From contig JAEWLX010000062.1 of assembly GCA_023457325.1 (NCBI GenBank), positions 1 through 31,261 on the forward strand: 31,261 nt of DNA, written 5' to 3'. The notes under the pieces are model-generated. The model was not told where the DNA came from. It saw nothing but the letters and a program-made list of their open reading frames with translations, and searched no databases. This stretch comes from Bacillota bacterium. Lineage in GTDB: Bacteria > Bacillota_I > Bacilli_A > RFN20 > CAG-826. The position numbers were made by a program, and so were the translations under genes. Each line of letters opens with the position of its first letter. The stretch's first letter is position 1. Of this stretch, positions 8,234 through 15,587 are shown one piece after another.

Positions 8234-9076
8234 ATGCCAACGATAAAACAATTATATGATAGCGTAGTTCGTGATTCCGATTATATTCGGCAAAACGAAA
8301 TCGCTATTCGGGAAATTATTTGTCATATTCAAGGTTATACCGAAATGACAGACTTTTTCGTGAATAATGATGCAGAAATAGCTGATTTGCAGCTTTTTCA
8401 ATCGTACTTTGCTCGATTTTTGAATGGCGAGCCCGTTCAGTACATTCTAAATAATGCCCGCTTTCTTGGCATAAATTTATTTGTTGATAATCGCGTTCTT
8501 ATTCCGCGAATGGAGACGGAAGAAGTTGTCAAATACGCATTTCAAAAAATCCGAGATTTATATTTGAATACCCCATTAGTGATTTCAGATATTGGTACTG
8601 GTTCAGGAGCAATTGCCCTTGCGATGGCAAAAGAATTTCCTAAAGCTAGGGTCATCGCCACTGACATTTCTAACGATGCTTTGAATGTGGCACGACACAA
8701 TGCAAAGAAATACAATTTTAAAATTGATTTTTTTGAGGGCGAGTCCCTCCAACCGCTATATTTCAATCGAGTCAAAGCCAATATTATTATTTCAAACCCT
8801 CCCTACATCACTAATGTCTCAGAAATCGACGACAGTGTAATCCGGTTTGAACCATACCAAGCCCTTGTTGACAAAGAAGAGTTAAAAACTTATAAGGATA
8901 TCTTAACTATGTGCCCGGCCATCTGTGATAAACCTTGCTTGCTCATTTTTGAAATCGGCCATGACATGCGTGAGAAAACGTCTGAACTAGTAAAGAAGTA
9001 TGCCCCCAATTCAAAATGGGAAATAAAACAAGATATTAATGGAAAAGATCGTATGATTTCTATTTATATAGAATAG
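8234..9076 (+). CDS. prmC: Release factor glutamine N5-methyltransferase PrmC
   Basis: 280 residues. It transfers a methyl group from S-adenosylmethionine to the GGQ glutamine of RF1 and RF2, raising termination efficiency. The N-terminal helical substrate-binding domain contains 'YILNNARFLGINLFV' and 'RVLIPRMETEEVV'. The Rossmann domain has 'SDIGTGSGAIAL' (119-130), and the catalytic NPPY is at 188-191 ('IIISNPPYITNVSEI'). The start lies 1 nt after the prfA stop, and no good Shine-Dalgarno is visible, so translation is probably coupled to prfA. Confidence 0.96.
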   Translation: MPTIKQLYDSVVRDSDYIRQNEIAIREIICHIQGYTEMTDFFVNNDAEIADLQLFQSYFARFLNGEPVQYILNNARFLGINLFVDNRVLIPRMETEEVVKYAFQKIRDLYLNTPLVISDIGTGSGAIALAMAKEFPKARVIATDISNDALNVARHNAKKYNFKIDFFEGESLQPLYFNRVKANIIISNPPYITNVSEIDDSVIRFEPYQALVDKEELKTYKDILTMCPAICDKPCLLIFEIGHDMREKTSELVKKYAPNSKWEIKQDINGKDRMISIYIE

Positions 9077-9092
9077 TAGTAGTATTATTAAC

Positions 9093-10142
9093 ATGGAACA
9101 CATTGAAAAAGCCAACTTAGATATAGCTGCGCGCCTTCTTGCAAATGAGAAGATTGTCGCTTTTCCTACCGAGACAGTTTATGGTCTCGGAATTGTTTTT
9201 GATTCAAAGAAAGCTTTTGATGATTTAGTAAACGTTAAACAAAGGAAACCAGATAAGCCATTTACGCTAATGTGCTCCTCGATTAGTGAAATCGGGAAGT
9301 ACGCTTATATTAATCCTAAGGCCGAGAAAATTATTAACAAATTTTTACCTGGCGAGCTAACAATTATCCTTAACGCCCGCCCCGGTGTTCCAAATTGGGT
9401 TGATTTAGGTACTGGACATGTCGGTATTCGCGTTCCTGATGATAATGATGTTCGAGAGTTAATTCGTTTAGTTGGTAAACCACTTCTTGTCCCAAGCGCG
9501 AATCGAGTTGATCAAAAGCCATTGACGATCGATCTAGATGTTATCAAGGAATTCGATGAAGAAATAGGCGGTGTTATTCTTGGTCAGTCAAAAGGGGCAA
9601 CTCCTTCGACAGTTATCGCCGCTTATGATAAAATTGTAATGTTAAGAGAAGGTAATATTTCTCTTAATGATATTTTAAAGAATATTGGTGGTGAGAATAT
9701 GCGCATTGTCGTAGCTTCAGATCATGGTGGATTTGAGTATAAAAATGAAATCAGAAGGCATTTAGAAAAAAGAGGATTTCATGTTTTTGATGTCGGTACT
9801 TTTTCTAATGAATCAGTTAATTATCCTGATTATGCAGCCGCGGCCGCAAAGAAGGTTGCGAATGGCGAAGCTGATCGAGGAATTCTAGTTTGTACAAGTG
9901 GCGAAGGCGTGATGATTGCCGCTAACAAAGTTAAAGGAGTCCGTGCTGGTATTGGATATAACGACACCGTGTCCCGTCTTTTAAGAGAACACAATGATGC
10001 CAATGTTATAACATTCGGTCAAAAATTTATGGAACTTGATGATGTCATTAGACGCGTTGATATTTTTCTTGAAACCCCGTTTGATGGCGGTCGCCATGCT
10101 AATCGAGTGGATATTATTAAAAATATCGAAAAAGAAAAATAA
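9093..10142 (+). CDS. Fusion: L-threonylcarbamoyladenylate synthase (TsaC/Sua5 type) + ribose-5-phosphate isomerase B
   Basis: 349 residues holding two complete enzymes. Residues 1 to about 190 form a YrdC/TsaC domain ('VAFPTETVYGLGIVFDSKKA', 'LLVPSANRVDQKPLT'). This domain makes threonylcarbamoyl-AMP from threonine, bicarbonate and ATP for t6A37 in tRNAs. Residues 203-349 are an RpiB/LacAB-type isomerase ('MRIVVASDHGGFEYKNEI', Cys267, H300-N301), which interconverts ribose-5-phosphate and ribulose-5-phosphate. The Sua5 C-terminal domain is absent. In Bacillus, ywlC (tsaC) and ywlF (rpiB) are separate genes a few positions apart after prfA-prmC, so the fusion is plausible from gene order. A methionine at residue 203 has an SD-like GGTGGTGAG in front and could start RpiB alone. 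No clear Shine-Dalgarno precedes the first ATG. The loop after Cys267 reads TSGEG, where RpiB usually has GTGIG. Confidence 0.9.
   Translation: MEHIEKANLDIAARLLANEKIVAFPTETVYGLGIVFDSKKAFDDLVNVKQRKPDKPFTLMCSSISEIGKYAYINPKAEKIINKFLPGELTIILNARPGVPNWVDLGTGHVGIRVPDDNDVRELIRLVGKPLLVPSANRVDQKPLTIDLDVIKEFDEEIGGVILGQSKGATPSTVIAAYDKIVMLREGNISLNDILKNIGGENMRIVVASDHGGFEYKNEIRRHLEKRGFHVFDVGTFSNESVNYPDYAAAAAKKVANGEADRGILVCTSGEGVMIAANKVKGVRAGIGYNDTVSRLLREHNDANVITFGQKFMELDDVIRRVDIFLETPFDGGRHANRVDIIKNIEKEK
9687..9701 (+). promoter_or_regulatory. Possible internal ribosome binding site and start for stand-alone RpiB
   Basis: GGTGGTGAG (9687-9695) differs by one base from the GGAGGTGA core. It is correctly spaced before the in-frame ATG at 9699-9701, which is the first codon of a normal-length RpiB (147 residues). 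Function is inferred only. Confidence 0.4.
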
Positions 10143-10166
10143 TTACCTTTTGTCTTCGTAATTAAT

Positions 10167-10204
10167 ACAGAAGTTTGCTTATAGTAAGCGGCTTCTGTTT
10201 TTTT
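10167..10204 (+). terminator. Intrinsic terminator after tsaC::rpiB
   Basis: Outer stem ACAGAAG/CTTCTGT (10167-10173, 10192-10198) continues through a small mismatch into GCTTA/TAAGC. It is followed by a run of seven T (10198-10204). It sits just 22 nt before the comFA ATG. Confidence 0.85.
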
Positions 10205-10225
10205 ATTACTTATATATTTATTGTT

Positions 10226-11377
10226 ATGTTTGAGTGTCCTCGCTGCGGTAACAGCAATCCGCTGTATATTGGCTACAAAAAGGGTAAACCTTATTGCCGT
10301 AAGTGTATAACTTTCGCAGGAAAAAGCGCATGCGAAAATAAAGACAAATCGCATTGCGCAATTCTCAATTTAAACTATGATCTTTCGGATGAACAAGTTG
10401 AGGCATCAAATAAAATAGTCAAAGCTATTGGCGAGAGCAGGAATGTCTTGATCTCCGCAGTTTGTGGGGCTGGCAAGACGGAGTTGACTTTTGCGGTTAT
10501 AAAAAACGCTCTAATTAAAGGGCAACAAGTTGGCTTTGCCATACCTAGAAAAGATGTTGTTATCGAAATTTATAAACGTTTGTCGGAAGTTTTTCCTCGC
10601 AACTCTGTTATCGCTGTCTATGGCGGTCACAATGAAAATCTTCAGGGCGAACTTATTGTTCTTACATCGCATCAACTTTATCGATATGAGAACTATTTTG
10701 ATCTTTTGATTATGGATGAAATTGATGCCTTCCCTTATCAAGGTGATGAAGTTTTACGCGCTATGTTTATCCGTAGTTGTCGCGGCAATTATGTCATTAT
10801 GTCAGCGACCTTATCTAGCAATCAGATTAGTGCTTTCAAAAAAGAAGGCGGCGAGACCATAAGTATTAATGCGCGATATCACGGTTTTCCCCTTCCGGTA
10901 CCTAAAATTGTTATTATGATTGGCATTTTGAAACACTTTTTTCTTATTAGAAAAATTCGCGAGTTAATAAAAGAAAGCAAACCTATTTTCATATTTGTGC
11001 CAACGATAGCTAAATGTGAAGATTTATTTGCCTTCTTGAGCAAGTGGATTCGGAAGGGTAATTACGTTCATTCGAAAAGAAAAAACAGAGAAAAAGTTAT
11101 TAATGATTTTCGTCAAAGTAAATACAACTATTTAGTAACAACCGCAGTGCTTGAGCGAGGCGTGACACTAAAAAATCTTCAGGTTATCGTTTTTGAGTGT
11201 GATCACGCGATATATACAACAAGCGCCCTTGTACAAATCGCGGGTCGAGTAGGGAGGAAAAAAGATGCGCCACAAGGTGAAGTCGTTTTTTTGTCGGACC
11301 GGCGAACAGCAGCCATGGATGAAGCAATTAGAGAAATTAAAGCCAAAAATAAGTCATTGTCGCCTATGCCTTTGTGA
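10226..11377 (+). CDS. comFA: ComFA-like late competence DNA helicase/translocase
   Basis: 383 residues from the chosen ATG. ComFA is a membrane-associated superfamily 2 ATPase that helps pull single-stranded DNA through the ComEC channel during transformation. A four-cysteine zinc finger at the N-terminus (C4-C7, C24-C27) is followed by Walker A 'CGAGKTE' (80-86). Walker B 'MDEID' (163-167) and 'MSATL' (motif III) come next. The helicase C-terminal domain contains 'TTAVLERGVTLKNLQVIVF' and 'VQIAGRVGR'. The frame extends back to a TTG at 10175, but that lies inside the terminator hairpin, so ATG 10226 is preferred. No Shine-Dalgarno is visible. comFC overlaps its 3' end. ComFB is absent. Confidence 0.88.
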   Translation: MFECPRCGNSNPLYIGYKKGKPYCRKCITFAGKSACENKDKSHCAILNLNYDLSDEQVEASNKIVKAIGESRNVLISAVCGAGKTELTFAVIKNALIKGQQVGFAIPRKDVVIEIYKRLSEVFPRNSVIAVYGGHNENLQGELIVLTSHQLYRYENYFDLLIMDEIDAFPYQGDEVLRAMFIRSCRGNYVIMSATLSSNQISAFKKEGGETISINARYHGFPLPVPKIVIMIGILKHFFLIRKIRELIKESKPIFIFVPTIAKCEDLFAFLSKWIRKGNYVHSKRKNREKVINDFRQSKYNYLVTTAVLERGVTLKNLQVIVFECDHAIYTTSALVQIAGRVGRKKDAPQGEVVFLSDRRTAAMDEAIREIKAKNKSLSPMPL

Positions 11378-11966
11378 TATTAGAGACATGAACTTTCATC
11401 AATTGCTTTTTCCAAATGGAACAATTTGCTTTAAGTGTCAGGAGAAGTTCACATCGATAATGGAAGTTCAAAAAATCGACAGTGTAAAAGTAAACATCCT
11501 TTACGAATACAATGATTTTTTCCGCTCAACTCTCTATCAATATAAAGGATGTGGCGATATTGAATTGGCACCGATATTTTTAAATTATCATCGAGCGTTT
11601 TTGCAAATTAAATACTATGGATATTTGCTTATTCCTGCTCCCAGTCATGCAATGCATGACGAGGAAAGGGGCTTTAATCATATTATAAGAATTGTTGATG
11701 GTCTTAAACTGCCAATCATAAACGCGATAGAAAAAGTAATTAAGCGCAAGCAAACAGATTTAAAACGTGAAGAGAGAATGAAGGTTGGAGAGATACTTCG
11801 TTGGAAGGATAATTTTTCAATTAGAAACAAGAAAATATTAATTGTTGATGATGTCATGACCACTGGGTCGACTATCAAAGCATGCATTAATTTAGTAAAA
11901 CAGCAAAAACCAAAACAAATTGAAGTTTTAGTCCTTGCAAAGGCAAATAAAGGTGAGGAAATTTAA
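11319..11966 (+). CDS. comFC: ComFC-type phosphoribosyltransferase-like competence protein
   Basis: About 215 residues from ATG 11319; an in-frame ATG at 11265 would add 18. ComFC is needed for transformation and interacts with ComFA; the family has a type I phosphoribosyltransferase fold. An N-terminal zinc ribbon is visible (C14-x2-C17 and C37-x2-C40), then the PRTase loop 'ILIVDDVMTTGSTIK' near the C-terminus. The gene starts inside the end of comFA (59-nt overlap with the shorter start) in a different frame, so expression must be coupled. Neither start has a clear Shine-Dalgarno. It is followed by a separate promoter for secA. Confidence 0.85.
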   Translation: MKQLEKLKPKISHCRLCLCDIRDMNFHQLLFPNGTICFKCQEKFTSIMEVQKIDSVKVNILYEYNDFFRSTLYQYKGCGDIELAPIFLNYHRAFLQIKYYGYLLIPAPSHAMHDEERGFNHIIRIVDGLKLPIINAIEKVIKRKQTDLKREERMKVGEILRWKDNFSIRNKKILIVDDVMTTGSTIKACINLVKQQKPKQIEVLVLAKANKGEEI

Positions 11967-11968
11967 GT

Positions 11969-11998
11969 TTGGCATACCATTATGTTTAATGGTAAAAT
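11969..11998 (+). promoter_or_regulatory. Probable sigma-A promoter of secA-prfB-uvrB
   Basis: -35 TTGGCA (11969-11974), 18-bp spacer, -10 TAAAAT (11993-11998). It lies between comFC and secA, 35 nt before the secA ATG. Confidence 0.6.
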
Positions 11999-12033
11999 AT
12001 CATGGCTAACTATATAGAGTCGGAGTAGAAAAA

Positions 12034-14451
12034 ATGGCAAATTTTATTGAGAAAATATTCCGTTTTGATCAAAGAACCCTCAAAAAGTATTTTCGAGAAA
12101 GTGAAAAAGTTCTTGCATATGAGCAAGAAATGGCGGCGAAAAGCGATGACGAACTTCGCGCCAAAACTGAGGAGTTTAGACAAAGATTAAAAAACGGCGC
12201 AAGTACCGAAGAGATTAAGTACGAGGCTTTCGCGGTCGCTCGTGAAGCTGCGCGTAGAACACTTGGACAATTCCCTTTTCAGGTCCAAGTTATCGGTGCG
12301 TTAGTTCTTAATCAAGGCGATGTCGCCGAAATGAAAACAGGCGAAGGTAAAACACTTACTGCTACTATGGCCGTGTATTTAAACGCCCTGAAAGCTCAAG
12401 GCGTCCACGTCGTAACAGTTAACGAATACCTCGCTCAGCGCGATGCTGATTGGATGGGGCAAATATACCGCTTTTTAGGATTAACAGTAGGAGTTAATAT
12501 TCGCGAGAAAACAAGTAGCGAGAAAAAAGAAGCACACAATTGTGACATCACTTATACAACTAACTCAGAATTAGGTTTTGATTATTTGCGCGACAATATG
12601 TCGCAAAACGCTTCTTCTCGTGTTTTAAGGGGATTAAATTACGCCGTTATTGACGAAGCTGACTCCATTTTGATTGATGAAAGCCGCACCCCGCTTATTA
12701 TTTCCGGTGGAGCAAAAGCGAGTGCTTCACAATATACCGTCGCTGATCGTTTTGTGAAAACATTGAAAAGAGACCGTGATTTTGAGGTTGATATCAAAAC
12801 TAAAACCTGCAGTTTGACCGAAGAAGGTAACACGAGAGCGGAGCGGATGTTTGGTATTCGTAACCTCTATGACCCCGAACACCAAGATCTCGTCCATCGT
12901 ATTGTTCAGGCCCTCAAGGCAAATTACATTATGATGCGGGATGTAGAGTATCTAGTTGATGGCGAAAATCAAATTCAACTAATCGATCAATTCACTGGTC
13001 GTATTCTTAAGGGTCGTGAATATTCAGATGGTTTGCAGCAAGCAATTCAGGCTAAAGAAAACGTCGAGATTAAACAAGAAACGATTACTTTAGCGACAAT
13101 CACATACCAAAACTTCTTCCGTCTTTTCAAAAAGCTATCAGGCATGACAGGTACAGCCAAAACTGAAGAAGAAGAATTCCGCAAAATTTATAATATGCGC
13201 GTTGTGGCGATTCCCACTAATCGACCAGTTATTCGCGATGATGCCACAGATTACATTTACGCTCACAAACCAGCTAAACTTGCGGCACTAGTTCAAGAAG
13301 CTAAGGAACGTCATGAAAAAGGACAACCAATACTAATTGGTACAGTCTCAGTCGAATCTTCAGAAGAAGTTAGCAAATTGTTGACTGAAGCTGGATTAAA
13401 GCATGAAGTGCTTAATGCGAAAAACCATGCTCGCGAAGCCGAAATTATTTCCCTCGCTGGCAATAGAGGCGCTATTACCCTTGCCACCAATATGGCAGGT
13501 CGTGGTACAGACATTAAGATAAATGATGAAGTTCGAGCCCTCGGCGGATTATGCGTTTTAGGTACTGAACGTCATGAAGCGCGTCGTATCGACAATCAGC
13601 TTCGTGGCCGGAGCGGTCGTCAAGGCGATCCTGGTTTTTCTCGATTCTATGTTTCTTTTGACGATGAACTGATGCGCCGTTTCGGAGCCGACAATGTTCA
13701 AAAAAGAATTGAATCATTAGGTCAAGAAGCTCTTGAAAGCCGACTTTTTTCCAATTTTATTACTAGCGCTCAAAAACAAATTGAAGGTAAAAACTTTGAT
13801 ATTCGTAAGAATCTTCTCGACTACGATGACGTTATTGCTAAGCAAAGAACGGCCATTTATGAAAAGCGCGATTCCATTCTCTTTGCCGAGGATATCAAAG
13901 ATTTAATTTATGATTTTTTCCAAACAACCGGATTGTTCTTGGCAAAAAAAGCTATATCGCTTGAAGCCCGTGATGGAACGATTGATGGCGAACAACTTCG
14001 AAAGATTGTTGAACCACGTTTCATGTTAGAAGGAACATTTAGAGCCAATGCCTATGATGAAGCTCCAGCCGATGAAGCCGGACAAGATTTAGGAGATACT
14101 CTTTACGACCGTTATATCGCTAAGCGAAAAGAATGGGGCGAAGAGATTGCTAATCAGGTTGAAAGACAAATAGCTCTTCAAACAATCGATCAAAACTGGA
14201 CTCGACACATTGACACTATGTCTCGTTTGCGCGAAGGCATTTATCTTCGCTCGTACGCAAACACAAATCCCCTACAAGATTATGTCAATGAAGGACACGC
14301 CCTTTTCCGCGACATGCTCGATAAGGTTTCTGCGGATGTCGCTTTAAAGTTATTAAATGCCGTTGTTCAAATCAAAAAGCCAGAAGAATCACCACCAAAC
14401 AATGACAAAGTCATTGATGCTCCAGCTGAGCCCGTAAAGGATAAGGAATAA
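12034..14451 (+). CDS. secA: Preprotein translocase ATPase SecA
   Basis: 805 residues. SecA drives secretory proteins through SecYEG by ATP hydrolysis. NBD1 has the 'MKTGEGKTLTATMAVYLNAL' Walker A block and 'VIDEADSILIDESRTPLII'. The preprotein cross-linking domain follows, then NBD2 with 'LATNMAGRGTDIKI' and 'LRGRSGRQGDPG', and the helical scaffold with 'IDQNWTRHIDTMSRLREGI'. The protein ends in an acidic/proline-rich tail without the CxCxSGx8CH zinc-binding motif found at the end of many SecA proteins. GGAG lies 11 nt upstream of the ATG. The stop overlaps the prfB start (TAATG), so secA and prfB are translationally coupled, the order known from Bacillus. Confidence 0.98.
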   Translation: MANFIEKIFRFDQRTLKKYFRESEKVLAYEQEMAAKSDDELRAKTEEFRQRLKNGASTEEIKYEAFAVAREAARRTLGQFPFQVQVIGALVLNQGDVAEMKTGEGKTLTATMAVYLNALKAQGVHVVTVNEYLAQRDADWMGQIYRFLGLTVGVNIREKTSSEKKEAHNCDITYTTNSELGFDYLRDNMSQNASSRVLRGLNYAVIDEADSILIDESRTPLIISGGAKASASQYTVADRFVKTLKRDRDFEVDIKTKTCSLTEEGNTRAERMFGIRNLYDPEHQDLVHRIVQALKANYIMMRDVEYLVDGENQIQLIDQFTGRILKGREYSDGLQQAIQAKENVEIKQETITLATITYQNFFRLFKKLSGMTGTAKTEEEEFRKIYNMRVVAIPTNRPVIRDDATDYIYAHKPAKLAALVQEAKERHEKGQPILIGTVSVESSEEVSKLLTEAGLKHEVLNAKNHAREAEIISLAGNRGAITLATNMAGRGTDIKINDEVRALGGLCVLGTERHEARRIDNQLRGRSGRQGDPGFSRFYVSFDDELMRRFGADNVQKRIESLGQEALESRLFSNFITSAQKQIEGKNFDIRKNLLDYDDVIAKQRTAIYEKRDSILFAEDIKDLIYDFFQTTGLFLAKKAISLEARDGTIDGEQLRKIVEPRFMLEGTFRANAYDEAPADEAGQDLGDTLYDRYIAKRKEWGEEIANQVERQIALQTIDQNWTRHIDTMSRLREGIYLRSYANTNPLQDYVNEGHALFRDMLDKVSADVALKLLNAVVQIKKPEESPPNNDKVIDAPAEPVKDKE

Positions 14452-15576
14452 TGAAAGAGTTGCAGGAATTGATTTTTGTTTTTAATGAACTAAGCAAATC
14501 AGTGAATCGGCTCGGTGACTCTCTTTGACTACGCTTTTTTAGAAGAAAAGACGAAAGAGTTAGAAGCCATTCAAAACGATCCTGATTTTTGGAATGACCA
14601 GAAACGAGCCGTTTCGGTTGTTAATGAATATAATCGTGTTAAAGACACTTTTGGCGCTTATCAAAAGATTATAAAAACGCATCGCGACATTGACGAATTA
14701 CTAAAAAGTACCTCTCAAGAAGACAGCGATATGCTTTTACTTATTGAAGAAACGTTAAACGATTTATCTAACTATATTAAAGAACTTCGTTCAGAATTAT
14801 ATTTCACTGGAAAATTTGATCGCCTGAATGCGATTGTAACTATCCATCCAGGTGCGGGTGGAACAGAATCTCACGATTGGGCCGATATGTTATATCGGAT
14901 GTATGTGCGATGGGCTGAAAAAAGACGTTTTAAAATGCAAGTCATTGACTATCAAGCCGGTGATGAAGCGGGAATTAAAACTGTCACAATTGCTATCAAG
15001 GGCAAAAATGTATATGGACTTTTGAAAGGTGAAAAAGGCGTTCATCGCCTTGTTCGAATATCGCCTTTTGATTCCAATTCAAGAAGACACACTTCCTTCG
15101 CATCGGTTAATGTTGTTCCGGAGTTTGATAATGATATCAATATCGAAATTAATGATAGTGATTTGAAAGTTGATACATATCGCAGTAGCGGAGCGGGTGG
15201 TCAAAACGTCAACAAGACAGAAAGCGCTGTTCGCATCACTCACATACCAACGGGCATCGTTGTATCTTGCCAAGTTGAAAGATCGCAGATTTCTAATCGT
15301 GAAATGGCCATGAACATGCTTAAAGGGCAACTTTATCAACTTGAACAAAGTCGCAAAGACGATGAGCTAAAAAATATTGTCGGTGAACAAAAAGCCATTG
15401 AGTGGGGTAGTCAAATTCGTTCTTATGTTTTTTGCCCATACACTTTAGTAAAGGACAATCGCACCAATTATTCAGAAGGCGATGTCCATGCTGTTATGGA
15501 TGGAGAAATCGATGGATTTATCAACGCTATGCTTGATATGGAAGCACGTAATTCAAAGGATATTTTCGCAAAATAA
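14451..15576 (+). CDS. prfB: Peptide chain release factor 2 (UAA/UGA), programmed +1 frameshift
   Basis: RF2 of 374 residues made by a programmed +1 frameshift. Frame 1 runs from ATG 14451 for 25 codons to CTT (14523-14525), followed by an in-frame TGA and C. Skipping one base enters the frame starting GAC at 14527, which runs to 15576. The stop-codon recognition tripeptide S204-P205-F206 ('RISPFDSNSRRHTSFASV') marks RF2. GGQ is at 249-251, matching the known spacing. Low RF2 activity slows termination at the UGA and favours the shift, so RF2 autoregulates. A GTG at 14515 could nominally open the second frame but would remove the conserved N-terminus. The ATG overlaps the secA stop by one base. 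Confidence 0.96.
14514..14529 (+). promoter_or_regulatory. prfB programmed +1 frameshift site
   Basis: Slippery CTT followed by TGA C (14523-14529), the canonical prfB recoding site. A GGTGA (14514-14518) that could pair with the 16S rRNA 3' end lies 4 nt before CTT, in place of the stronger AGGGGG of Escherichia coli. Confidence 0.92.
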
Positions 15577-15587
15577 CTGATTTTTGC

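Noticed and set aside
10175..10225. Upstream TTG start for comFA
   Set aside because: It lies inside the intrinsic terminator hairpin and encodes a hydrophobic stretch not expected before the zinc finger.
14515..15576. prfB starting at GTG 14515
   Set aside because: That start lies in the recoding region, lacks a Shine-Dalgarno and would drop the conserved N-terminus. The ATG at 14451 plus the CTT-TGA-C shift gives a normal-length RF2.
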